Part shown: one piece after another, positions 27,101-35,443 of the stretch
How positions within the stretch are numbered: position 1 is the stretch's first letter
Layout of the letters: each line of letters opens with the position of its first letter
From: Chitinophagaceae bacterium
Lineage (GTDB): Bacteria > Bacteroidota > Bacteroidia > Chitinophagales > Chitinophagaceae
Assembly (NCBI GenBank): GCA_947447465.1
Contig: CANFKE010000029.1
Coordinates: 1 to 55,837 of the forward strand
DNA: 55,837 nt
Direction of reading: 5' to 3'
Made by a program: the position numbers and the translations under genes
Notes under the pieces: generated by a model
Told to the model about the DNA's origin: nothing
The model's input: only the letters and a program-made list of their open reading frames with translations
Database searches by the model: none

Positions 27101-30100
27101 ATGAAAATAACATCTGCAAATACAGCAACGAACAGTAGGAAGAAAAACATCAGCGCGGACAACTCCTTTCCACTGGTTGCCATTGGTGCTTCAGCAGGTG
27201 GTTTGGAGGCTGTTACTCAGTTATTGCAAAACCTGCCTGCTAATACAGGCATGGCTTATATTTATATTCAACATCTCAGCCCCGATCATAAAAGCATACT
27301 AACATCTCTCTTATCTAAACTTACCCTTATGCGGGTGCAAGAAGTAAAGAATAAGATGCTCATGGAACCCGACAATCTTTATGTTATTCCACCCGGGAAA
27401 GAAATGCTGGTGATCGACGGCCATATCAAACTTACCCCCCGGACCAAAGACAAAGTTGTCAGCCTCCCCATTGATGCATTTTTCACATCCCTGGCCGAGA
27501 AACATAAGGAAGGGGCTATTGGTGTAGTACTCAGTGGTAATGCAAGCGACGGAACAGCAGGTTTGAGTGCTATTAAAGCTGGAGGAGGTATCACATTTGC
27601 TCAGGATGCTTCCGCAAAATTCCCGAGCATGCCCACCTCCGCTATTACTGCAGGTGCAGTCGATTACATTATGTCGCCCAAAGAAATAGCCAAAGAACTC
27701 GTAAAACTGAGTAAGGCCAACTATATGAAACGCGACATTTTGAGAGTTGGCCGGGAAAACGAAATTGACAATAATGACCCTGACCTGAAGACCATACTTC
27801 AATTGGTACATACAGAAACAGGAGTAGATTTCAGTCATTATAAAATGCCTACCATCAAAAGGCGTATTCTACGAAGGCTGTTTCTGTGCAAAATAAAAAC
27901 ATTAAAGGCCTATGCAGCATGGCTGGTAGAAAACAAGAGCGAGATAAACTTGCTCTATCAGGATCTGCTCATTAATGTCACCTGCTTTTTCAGAGATACC
28001 GATGCACACAAATATCTTAGATCAACACTTCTGCCGAAATTATTGAAAAGTAAGGCGGCAAATGAACCGCTCCGTATTTGGATACCCGCATGCTCCACTG
28101 GTGAAGAAGCATATTCTATTGCTATGACCATACTGGAACTGCAGGCAAATGAAAAAGCACATACAAATGTTCAGATATTCGCCTCAGACCTGAGTAAATC
28201 CGCTATCATAAAAGCCAGGGCCGGAGAATATTCTTTATCTCAATTAGAAGGCATTCCTGCAGATCTTCTTGCGAAGTTCTATACACGGTCGGGAAACAAT
28301 TTCAGGGTAGCAAAAGTAGTAAGAGAGATGTGTGTGTTCACTGAACATAATATCCTTCGAGATCCACCATTCTCAAGGGTCGATCTTATCAGTTGCTGCA
28401 ATCTGCTCATTTATCTCGATATCGCTGCGCAGAAAAAAGCTATAGCTACTTTCCACTTTGCCCTCAACGATGGTGGTTACCTTATTCTCGGAAAGTCAGA
28501 AACGACCGGCGCGTCTGCTCATTTATTTACAGCAGTAAACAATAAACTCAAAATATTCCTGAGAAAGAAAAACTCCGGACCTCGCAAGCTTCCTGAACTC
28601 TTACCTCGCACTCACAACAATGCTCATGCCGAAAGCAACTCCCGTAATCCATTGAAAAAAACAACAGCTGATACCAATAGTTTCGACAATGCTATTGATA
28701 CTGTACTGCTCGCAGGCTATATGCCGGCAAGTGTCATTATCAATCATGCAATGGATATTCTGCAATTCAGAGGCGCTACTGATCGTTACCTTAAACATAT
28801 TTCAGGTAAAGCAAGTCTCAATATCCTGAAAATGGCGCCCCCTGAGATCGCGTTCCAGTTACGTGCAGCCATTTCTAAATCTATAAGAGATAAGAAAAAA
28901 GTGCGAAAAGAGGGTATTGAACTTAAGGTCGATGGCATTATCCGCATCATCAATATTGAGGTCATATCACTTCCGGTAGAATGGGATGAGCCTATTTTAC
29001 TCATTATATTTTCAGAACCTGAGATCACAGGAGCAATATCAGGTTTGCACAGTACAAGAAATACTGCTACTGCAAAAGATCGCCGTATAAAAAGACTGGA
29101 AGAAGAGCTCGCTGCTACTCGTGCAGACATGCACATGTTCACACAAGAACAGGAAGCATTCAATGAAGAATTACAGAGTGCGAACGAAGAGATAGTCTCC
29201 AGCAATGAAGAGTTGCAAAGTGTAAATGAAGAATTGGAAACATCTAAAGAAGAGATCGAATCTTCTAACGAAGAACTCACCAGCACAAATGAAGAACTGC
29301 AGACTCGAAATGACCTGCTGCATGAATCATACGATTACAGTGAAGCTATTATAGCGACCATTCACGAACCAATGGCTATATTAGATAAAGACCTCAGAGT
29401 GAGGTCTGCCAACAAGTCGTTCTATAAAAATTTCAAAGTCAAAGAAAAAGAGACAGTAGGCACACTGCTGTATGATGTTGGCAAAAAAGAATGGAATATT
29501 CCCCGGCTCAGAATATTGCTGGAAGAGATCATCACAAAGAACAAGCACTTCAGCAATTTCGAGGTCGTTCATACTTTCCCGCTGATAGGTGAAAAGATCA
29601 TGTTACTAAATGCCAACCGTATCGTTCAGAAAAAACATGGTGTTCAACTTATTCTGCTTGCATTCCAGGATGTAACGGAGATAAGGAAGAAGTCGCAGGA
29701 ATTACTGAAAAAGGAAAAGGAACTGTTCAACAAAAATGCATTAGAGCAAAAGGCCGAAAAGGCCAGATTGGAAAAAGCAGTAGCACAACGTACCAAAGAG
29801 CTGGCAAAAGCCAACAAAGAACTTATAGCTGGCAACAACGAAAAGGAAAAACGCTCCGCCGAACTGGTCATTGCCAATAAAGAACTGGCATTCCAAAGTG
29901 AAGAAAAAGAAAAACGGTCGGCCGAATTGATCATCGCCAATATTGAACTCGCCCTTCAAAATGCACAAAAAGAAAAGCTGGCCCTGGAACTCATAACAGC
30001 CAACGAAGAATTGATATTCCAGAATGCAGAAAAAGAAAAAAGGGCTAATGAATTGGCTACGGCCAATGAAGACCTTGTAGCGTTCAACTATATCTCTAGC

Positions 30101-30778
30101 CACGATCTTCAGGAACCACTAAGAAAGATACAGACATTTTCAGGCAGAATTCTGGAGAAAGAAAGTGAACAATTATCAGAGACCGGCAAAGATCATTTTA
30201 AAAGAATACTTTCTGCCGCCGGACGAATGAGACAACTTATTGAAGATTTGCTAACCTATTCCCGAACAAGCAATACAGAACGAAAATTTGAAACGATTGA
30301 CATTGGCGAGATAGTGGAAGAGGTAACTGCAGAACTTAAGGATAGGATCGACGAACAACACGCTGTTGTAGAGGTCATAGATAGTTGTAAGGTCAACATC
30401 ATTCATTTCCAGTTCAGGCAGTTAATGCATAACCTTATAGGCAATGCTTTAAAATTTTCGCAGTTGGGTAGAGCTCCTCATATCATTATCAGGTGCAACA
30501 TCCTTACAGGCGCAAAATGCGCCATCAAAAAACTTCAGCCTAAAACGCTCTATTGTCACATCAGTATTACTGACAATGGTATAGGCTTCGACCCGCAATT
30601 CAAAGACCGCATCTTTGAAGTGTTCCAAAAACTACATACCAAAGACCGATACCCGGGTACAGGTATAGGATTGGCTATCGTAAAAAAAATAGTAGACAAT
30701 CATAATGGACTTATCTACGCAAAAGGAGAATTAGGCAATGGTGCAACTTTTGACATCTACATCCCGGCAGAGACCTGA
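27101..30778 (+). CDS. CheB-CheR-PAS hybrid histidine kinase
   Basis: The 1225-residue protein joins four activities. Residues about 25-205 are a CheB-type methylesterase with the catalytic S31 (GASAGG), H58 (IQHLSPDH) and D150 (GNASDG). Residues about 220-490 are a CheR-type methyltransferase with the SAM motif ACSTGEEAYS near 330 and CCNLLIYLD. A coiled coil rich in NEEL repeats (about 680-750) and a PAS domain (about 755-880) follow. A signalling helix of four 21-residue repeats (904-987) then leads straight into the kinase, with phospho-acceptor H1001 in SSHDLQEPLRK and an ATPase domain (NLIGNALKF, DNGIGF, GTGIGLAI). There is no receiver domain and no response regulator or chemoreceptor nearby, so the partner is unknown. 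It is cytoplasmic, with no membrane segment. Confidence 0.92.
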   Translation: MKITSANTATNSRKKNISADNSFPLVAIGASAGGLEAVTQLLQNLPANTGMAYIYIQHLSPDHKSILTSLLSKLTLMRVQEVKNKMLMEPDNLYVIPPGKEMLVIDGHIKLTPRTKDKVVSLPIDAFFTSLAEKHKEGAIGVVLSGNASDGTAGLSAIKAGGGITFAQDASAKFPSMPTSAITAGAVDYIMSPKEIAKELVKLSKANYMKRDILRVGRENEIDNNDPDLKTILQLVHTETGVDFSHYKMPTIKRRILRRLFLCKIKTLKAYAAWLVENKSEINLLYQDLLINVTCFFRDTDAHKYLRSTLLPKLLKSKAANEPLRIWIPACSTGEEAYSIAMTILELQANEKAHTNVQIFASDLSKSAIIKARAGEYSLSQLEGIPADLLAKFYTRSGNNFRVAKVVREMCVFTEHNILRDPPFSRVDLISCCNLLIYLDIAAQKKAIATFHFALNDGGYLILGKSETTGASAHLFTAVNNKLKIFLRKKNSGPRKLPELLPRTHNNAHAESNSRNPLKKTTADTNSFDNAIDTVLLAGYMPASVIINHAMDILQFRGATDRYLKHISGKASLNILKMAPPEIAFQLRAAISKSIRDKKKVRKEGIELKVDGIIRIINIEVISLPVEWDEPILLIIFSEPEITGAISGLHSTRNTATAKDRRIKRLEEELAATRADMHMFTQEQEAFNEELQSANEEIVSSNEELQSVNEELETSKEEIESSNEELTSTNEELQTRNDLLHESYDYSEAIIATIHEPMAILDKDLRVRSANKSFYKNFKVKEKETVGTLLYDVGKKEWNIPRLRILLEEIITKNKHFSNFEVVHTFPLIGEKIMLLNANRIVQKKHGVQLILLAFQDVTEIRKKSQELLKKEKELFNKNALEQKAEKARLEKAVAQRTKELAKANKELIAGNNEKEKRSAELVIANKELAFQSEEKEKRSAELIIANIELALQNAQKEKLALELITANEELIFQNAEKEKRANELATANEDLVAFNYISSHDLQEPLRKIQTFSGRILEKESEQLSETGKDHFKRILSAAGRMRQLIEDLLTYSRTSNTERKFETIDIGEIVEEVTAELKDRIDEQHAVVEVIDSCKVNIIHFQFRQLMHNLIGNALKFSQLGRAPHIIIRCNILTGAKCAIKKLQPKTLYCHISITDNGIGFDPQFKDRIFEVFQKLHTKDRYPGTGIGLAIVKKIVDNHNGLIYAKGELGNGATFDIYIPAET
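29810..30061 (+). repeat. Four in-frame 63-bp repeats in the kinase signalling helix
   Basis: Residues 904-987 consist of four consecutive 21-residue units with the plan AN-x-EL-x6-EKEKR-x3-EL-x2. Each is three heptads long. They connect the PAS/coiled-coil region directly to the dimerisation helix carrying H1001, so the repeat preserves heptad phase. Confidence 0.9.
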
Positions 30779-30782
30779 CTTA

Positions 30783-32771
30783 TTATTGAGGCATTACCGC
30801 ATTGATCGAATCGGCCAATTGTAATATGAACTCATTACGTGGGTCCTGTTCCAGACATACGTTGATATGATTAACTGCCGACTCAATCTTTCTTTGCTTG
30901 AAGCACACAAAAGCAAGTGCCGCTTGTCCGCTGAAATCGTCAGGATCATTCTGTATAGCCTTCATACCATATTCAGTGGCTTTATCGTAGTTACCATTAC
31001 GGGCATTGATCATGGCACATAAACCATATACTCTTGGATTGGGATTAGGTGTAGATGCCATATACCGCTTCGCAATTGAGTCCGCCTTTTGATAATCATT
31101 CATTATCGATACCGCATAAGATATATAATACTGCAGATGCAAGGTATCTTTTACTATTGCGGTCAGCGGTTGTCCGTCCGCATCTATAGTATGTATCGTT
31201 CCGTCAGGTGGAAAATGATCTTGTAAATAGTTAGTGGGTAAAAAGATCGTGTTCAACAGCAGATAGTCCCATTTATATTCCATGTAATTCTTAGAACTAA
31301 CCGAAACGGTCTTTACTCTTGCACCCGGATAATGGGTCTTAAGATAGTAATTGGTAAATGTGCATACATTGGTAGCTATCAGTACTGAGTCTTTGCTATC
31401 CGCTATATGCTCATGTGCCATCAACCAATCTATTCCCGGCTTCATTGAAATACTCCATACATCATTCTCATAGTTATAGTATCCAGCTTTAGCTCCTTCC
31501 AGCTCATTGTAATAGAGATATTGGTATGGACTATTGGCAATGCACCACCTTATAGGGTGTTGCAAGCTCACCAGCAATATTGCACCAAAAGCCATCTGCA
31601 ATGAAGGCTTGCGCAGCATATCCATCGTTATATCAGCACCCACTCCGGCTATTACCATCACGCAAGGGTAGAAAAACAAAAGATGGCGCCATCCATTATA
31701 TAGGGTCATCCCCGATAGCTTTGAATAGACCAGTGGTACTAAGGCGGCAACTGCTACAAGCAATATTGGTGACCACCCTACATTTTTCCGCTTCAACACA
31801 ATGATTATAACACCAGAAGGAATCAACAGCAATAATAACAGAGGTATCGTTATCAGTAAATAGGTGACCAGATAATCGCCCGGCAATGCTATCGAATGAA
31901 TACTCTCTCCTTTGAAATTCATGAGTATATCTGCCGGAAACCTCTTTGCAGATTGAATAGCACCAATGAAATTATGTACAGGATCTATCAGCACATAAGG
32001 CCACAACAGCACAGTTAGTAACACACTCCCGCAAATGATGATCAGCAAGTTACTACTTATTTGCAGCAGCTCTTTTTTACCTATCTGTATTCCTTCTTCT
32101 CCTTTTTTACTCAACAAAAATATTGGAACGAACAACAGCAGATAGCCATACAATAGCAGTCCGCCGATACGAATACCTAATGCGAAAAATAATGCCGACA
32201 TCAGGTAAATACTCGACTTCATGGTTGGTCTTGGCAGTTGTTCCAAAAACAACATCATGAAATAGATCGATGCTATATAACCCGTACAGAATGGCAGGTC
32301 TTTGGTATCAAAAAGAGACCAACCAAAGAATGTTGGTGTCAGGAACAAGAACCACGATGCCAGCAATGCCGCCCTGTATCCTTTTATTCTCGCAGCTATC
32401 AATCCGCAAAATAATATCGCTGCAATGGCCATTATCTGGTTCAGCGCATGGCGCACATTATATTCCTGCCTGCCGTCGGCTGTTCCGGCTATCTTATTGA
32501 CTCCATAACTAATATATTCAAAATTGCTGCCGTAAAATGGCAGCGTTTTCATCACCCTCAGCGTATCCTGCTCTTGCAGCAGATTCAGAAAACCGGTATC
32601 CTTTCCTCCGGTTCTGTAGAACTCAATATTGGCCTTGCCATATTGGTCCATATCCATCTCATCGCTGCAATAACCAATGTTGTGACCGCAATACAGCATA
32701 ATGACCAGCATGGCTATCACAGATCCGTAAAAGGCAATTCTGAATGGATCCCTATAATTAGATGTATTCAT
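30783..32771 (-). CDS. GT39-like membrane glycosyltransferase with C-terminal TPRs
   Basis: From ATG 32769-32771 the product is 662 residues; a longer frame to 32801 adds ten residues of no clear value. After the first helix (about 12-32) a loop contains CSDEMDMDQYGKAN, the acidic pair typical of GT-C/PMT enzymes that use dolichyl/polyprenyl-phosphate sugars. About ten further helices run to about residue 410. A soluble part follows, ending in tetratricopeptide-like repeats (about 560-655: AKRYMASTPNPNP, ATEYGMKAIQNDPDD, VNHINVCLEQDPRNE). The TPRs may recruit the protein acceptor. The stop is 4 bp from that of the convergent kinase gene, with no terminator between. Confidence 0.72.
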   Translation of the reverse strand: MNTSNYRDPFRIAFYGSVIAMLVIMLYCGHNIGYCSDEMDMDQYGKANIEFYRTGGKDTGFLNLLQEQDTLRVMKTLPFYGSNFEYISYGVNKIAGTADGRQEYNVRHALNQIMAIAAILFCGLIAARIKGYRAALLASWFLFLTPTFFGWSLFDTKDLPFCTGYIASIYFMMLFLEQLPRPTMKSSIYLMSALFFALGIRIGGLLLYGYLLLFVPIFLLSKKGEEGIQIGKKELLQISSNLLIIICGSVLLTVLLWPYVLIDPVHNFIGAIQSAKRFPADILMNFKGESIHSIALPGDYLVTYLLITIPLLLLLLIPSGVIIIVLKRKNVGWSPILLVAVAALVPLVYSKLSGMTLYNGWRHLLFFYPCVMVIAGVGADITMDMLRKPSLQMAFGAILLVSLQHPIRWCIANSPYQYLYYNELEGAKAGYYNYENDVWSISMKPGIDWLMAHEHIADSKDSVLIATNVCTFTNYYLKTHYPGARVKTVSVSSKNYMEYKWDYLLLNTIFLPTNYLQDHFPPDGTIHTIDADGQPLTAIVKDTLHLQYYISYAVSIMNDYQKADSIAKRYMASTPNPNPRVYGLCAMINARNGNYDKATEYGMKAIQNDPDDFSGQAALAFVCFKQRKIESAVNHINVCLEQDPRNEFILQLADSINAVMPQ

Positions 32772-32892
32772 ATTCAGTCGAAAAATAGTAAAACAATTCA
32801 TTTATAGCCACAGTTCATTGCACCTTATTACACTCCCATCTGACCACCGTCGTTAATTTTATATTACCTCAACATTAAAGGATAAAACTTTT

Positions 32893-32923
32893 TTTGATAT
32901 TTCCACCCTGTATCTTACCTTTG
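32893..32923 (+). promoter_or_regulatory. Bacteroidota-type promoter of the J/KTSC gene
   Basis: TTTG (32893-32896) is followed after 19 nt by TACCTTTG (32916-32923), a full consensus match. Transcription should start near 32929, giving a leader of about 70 nt. Confidence 0.75.
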
Positions 32924-32998
32924 CGCCCGTTAAAGACGGGGATAACCCGTTTATTTTTTATGTGTGTAGGCGTATAGTGTGCTAATTACAAGAGTTTT

Positions 32999-33457
32999 AT
33001 GAAGAAAATTGTTGACTACAGGAAGTTTTTGAATGTTACAGAAAATGCGGATCTCGCTGAATTGAAATCCGTTTACAGGAGCCTCGTAAAAACATGGCAC
33101 CCCGACAGGTTCAATGACGATCCTGAAAAAAAACTGGAAGCAGAAGAGAAGAGTAAATACATCATCGAGGCTTACCACTTCCTCGTAAGCATTGCTCCTG
33201 AAACGCGTCAGCAAACCCTTGCCGACTACATGGTAACTACCGCAGGTTCTACTATCGTCGATTTCGAATACAAATCTCAGGTATTGAAGATATCTTTCGT
33301 AGATGGTACAGAATATGAGTACTTCGATGTTCCTAAGTCTATCTATGTAAAGTTGATCAATGCTGAGTCTCCTGCTCGTTTCGCTCGCAGACACATCTAC
33401 ACTTCATTCGTTTACAGAAGCACCAGCCGCCTTACTTCTACCGAAGCAGCGGTATAA
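32999..33457 (+). CDS. J-domain plus KTSC-domain protein
   Basis: The 152-residue protein begins with a short J-domain (residues 4-65) containing the invariant HPD tripeptide (H34-P35-D36) in KTWHPDRFND, which stimulates DnaK ATPase. It is followed by a KTSC domain (about 82-145: STIVDFEYKSQVLKISFVDG, YFDVPKSIYVKLINAESPARFARRHI), a small domain seen alone or in RNA/translation-linked proteins. The fusion suggests a dedicated DnaK recruiter for whatever KTSC binds. A good promoter precedes it and a terminator overlaps the opposing marR 3' end. No dnaK or grpE is nearby. Confidence 0.8.
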   Translation: MKKIVDYRKFLNVTENADLAELKSVYRSLVKTWHPDRFNDDPEKKLEAEEKSKYIIEAYHFLVSIAPETRQQTLADYMVTTAGSTIVDFEYKSQVLKISFVDGTEYEYFDVPKSIYVKLINAESPARFARRHIYTSFVYRSTSRLTSTEAAV

Positions 33458-33481
33458 TAAAATAGTATCTGAACTTATTTT

Positions 33482-33507
33482 TAGCCTCGCATTTGCGGGG
33501 CTATTTT
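33482..33507 (+). terminator. Terminator of the J/KTSC gene
   Basis: A 9-bp stem with one G-T pair (33482-33490 with 33495-33503) and loop ATTT is followed by TTTT. The 3' arm overlaps the stop codon region of the convergent marR-like gene. Confidence 0.8.
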
Positions 33508-33965
33508 GTTGCAGACGCATTCAACAGGGTCAGTAACTTTTTATTGAAATCATTGGTAGCCGCTCCAAGGGGCGCAAAAAAATCATGGTCAAACTGCTCA
33601 ACTGTTACCACGGCCTTCTTGATCAGTTTTTTGCCGGCGTCGGTCAACACCACCGTCTTAGCTCTGGTGTCTGTTGCATGTTCCTGACGTGCCACAAGGC
33701 CTTTTCGCTGTAACGTTCGCAACACCGTCGATGTTGTCATCGGGTCTATTTTAGTATGCGACGACAACAATATCTGTGTTACTTCCTGTTGCTGCAGCGT
33801 CAGCCAATGGATACTGGCCATCAGCACGAACTGGCTATGGGTGATATCATGTACCTCCAGTGCCTTTCTTATCTCCCGCTGCCACAGGTTGGTTACCTGC
33901 CACAACAGAAAACCCGAACTGTCCTCCGCCTTTTCTACACTGAATGTATTGTCTTCTGCTTTCAT
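33501..33965 (-). CDS. MarR-family transcriptional regulator
   Basis: The 154-residue protein has the winged-helix layout of MarR dimers. There is an N-terminal dimerisation helix, a helix-turn-helix about residues 50-95 (QQEVTQILLSSHTKIDPMTTSTVLRTLQRKGLV), and the wing with D-T-R-A-K (HATDTRAKTVVLTDAG). The motif D-x-R-x-K in the wing is typical. It is the last gene of a tight three-gene operon: its ATG directly abuts the stop of the EVE gene. MarR proteins usually sense small molecules and repress their own operon, so SRPBCC-EVE-MarR may be autoregulated. No operator palindrome was obvious. Confidence 0.88.
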   Translation of the reverse strand: MKAEDNTFSVEKAEDSSGFLLWQVTNLWQREIRKALEVHDITHSQFVLMASIHWLTLQQQEVTQILLSSHTKIDPMTTSTVLRTLQRKGLVARQEHATDTRAKTVVLTDAGKKLIKKAVVTVEQFDHDFFAPLGAATNDFNKKLLTLLNASATK

Positions 33966-34388
33966 TTAAAATAGCATTTGCGCACCAATAAGGTTAAAGT
34001 CTCCCTCGCTTATCTCCAGAAATCCATAACGAAATGGATATCCCCATGACCTTTTATCAGCTATAAAAGTAAGTTGATTTATCAAAGGAATGATAGACAC
34101 CGCTCTGCACTCCTTAAATTTTATATTTCTTCTATAGGGCACAAAAGTATCACTCATACTGAACGGGTAGATCAGGTCATCTGCTACCTCACCTATCGCG
34201 GTAAAAGTCTGTAACTTTTCTGTATCCGTCATTCGCTCTTTTGATGAATAGAAGATCACACCGTCGCCTTTTTGCATCCGCTTCAGTGGTGCTTGTTTGC
34301 CATGGCATGCCTGCATGAAGCCTCCCGCTACACCCCATTCCACATGCTCCTTACTCACTACTGCTATCCAGTATTTCCTGTCGCTCAT
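33966..34388 (-). CDS. EVE-domain protein
   Basis: The 140-residue product is a stand-alone EVE domain (PUA-like fold). It has KYWIAVVSKEHVEWGVAGGF at the start, the MQKGDGVIFYSS turn, FTAIGEVADD and the YRRNIKF strand. EVE domains are structurally related to YTH domains and are thought to bind modified bases in DNA or RNA. In prokaryotes they occur both in housekeeping settings and next to defence genes. Here it is translationally coupled: its ATG overlaps the TGA of the SRPBCC gene upstream, and its stop abuts the MarR start. No restriction or methylase gene is nearby. Confidence 0.85.
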   Translation of the reverse strand: MSDRKYWIAVVSKEHVEWGVAGGFMQACHGKQAPLKRMQKGDGVIFYSSKERMTDTEKLQTFTAIGEVADDLIYPFSMSDTFVPYRRNIKFKECRAVSIIPLINQLTFIADKRSWGYPFRYGFLEISEGDFNLIGAQMLF

Positions 34389-34804
34389 AACCTTGACGCT
34401 GTTTTTATCTGTGCTGCCATTTCCTTCGGCAAGGCATCAGCAATGCCCGAGGCAACCAGCTTCACCCATAAAAAGGTCAATAGCCCCTCTACACGCATGG
34501 TCGTGGTCACCTTCAGTCCATCAGGTGTTTCTTCAAAGGTGTGCTCCCCATACATCTTCGCCATCGGGAAACGAGTCAGATCAACGAACTTCTTATTGGG
34601 TATCGTCTCTGCCAGTTCTATCTTCACTTTCGGGCCTCCCTTTGGCTTCAATATAAAATGATTACCTGCCGTAAATACACCTTGCATCCGAGCATATTCT
34701 ATGCCTTCATCCCAGGTGTGCCAATTGTTCACATCAGCAAATAATCGCCATAATTGTTCTTTCGTTACTGTTTTCGTTACTATCGAGTGCGTTTTTGTCC
34801 ACAT
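34385..34804 (-). CDS. SRPBCC-family (START-like) protein
   Basis: From ATG 34802-34804 the product is 139 residues and starts directly at the domain (MWTKTHSIVTKTVTKEQLWR). A longer frame to 34891 adds a Cys/Tyr-rich leader with no homology look, so it is rejected. The W-R-L-F-A-D-V-N-N-W-H-T-W-D signature and the ILKPKGGPKVKIEL strand fit the polyketide-cyclase/AHSA1-like SRPBCC family, which binds small hydrophobic molecules. It is the first gene of the SRPBCC-EVE-MarR operon, with a 4-bp ATGA overlap into EVE. The ligand is unknown. Confidence 0.82.
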   Translation of the reverse strand: MWTKTHSIVTKTVTKEQLWRLFADVNNWHTWDEGIEYARMQGVFTAGNHFILKPKGGPKVKIELAETIPNKKFVDLTRFPMAKMYGEHTFEETPDGLKVTTTMRVEGLLTFLWVKLVASGIADALPKEMAAQIKTASRL

Positions 34805-34913
34805 GATCTTATTATTTTGATTTTCGTAAGTGCAAATATAGTAAGCGTACATACAAATAGAAAAATATTTTTTCCAGACGCTGCTTATCACTGAGCGACT
34901 ATCATAATCTCCC

Positions 34914-34921
34914 TATTTTTG
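34914..34921 (+). promoter_or_regulatory. -7 element upstream of the lipoprotein gene
   Basis: TATTTTTG matches TAnnTTTG exactly and ends 8 nt before the ATG at 34929, so the transcript may be nearly leaderless. Confidence 0.4.
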
Positions 34922-34928
34922 CAACCAT

Positions 34929-35357
34929 ATGAAAAAGCTCTTGCTTATTTGCTGCTCACTCTATTCACTATTGATGGTTAGTTGTGGAGGCTCGTCTCAA
35001 AAAGAGGCCTATGTATTTCCAAAACCGGGTACTGTCATAGATAGTGCGGAAATGTCCGTAACTACCGATACGCTCAATGACTTTACATTTTATGTGGTCA
35101 TAAGAGCTGATAGCGATGTAGCTAAGGGTATTTATGATGTCACCGCAACACACGGCGTTAATACGGCTGAAGGAAAATTCACTATGCCAAAAGGTGCGGA
35201 ACAATACAAACCGGTCATAAAGAAAGGTACTACCCCCGAAACATTCATTGTTGGCTTTTATCTTCCCAAAGACACTACTTTCTATGACTATTTTGAGGTG
35301 ACTGGTCAAAAACTGAACATTGGCATGAAATACCTCAAGTCCTACTCATTCGAGTAG
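34929..35357 (+). CDS. Small lipoprotein of unknown function
   Basis: The 142-residue product has a lipoprotein signal with a lipobox ending at C19 (SLLMVSC) followed by GGSSQKE. The mature domain is beta-rich, with tandem short strands (FTFYVVIRADSDVAKGIYDV, ETFIVGFYLPKDTTFYDYF). No catalytic motif is visible and I do not recognise a family. It should sit in the outer membrane or in the periplasmic leaflet. It is a single gene transcribed divergently from the SRPBCC operon, so the 124 bp between the two starts must hold both promoters. Confidence 0.7.
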   Translation: MKKLLLICCSLYSLLMVSCGGSSQKEAYVFPKPGTVIDSAEMSVTTDTLNDFTFYVVIRADSDVAKGIYDVTATHGVNTAEGKFTMPKGAEQYKPVIKKGTTPETFIVGFYLPKDTTFYDYFEVTGQKLNIGMKYLKSYSFE

Positions 35358-35443
35358 CTTCCGCTAAAATATTTTACATCAGTACAATTACCGCTGAAGA
35401 AAAAAATCTTTACCTTGTAACTTAATACCAATACATATATATC

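Noticed and set aside
33501..34804. Calling the SRPBCC-EVE-MarR genes a defence island
   Set aside because: No nuclease, methylase or other defence gene is nearby; only the EVE domain hints at it.
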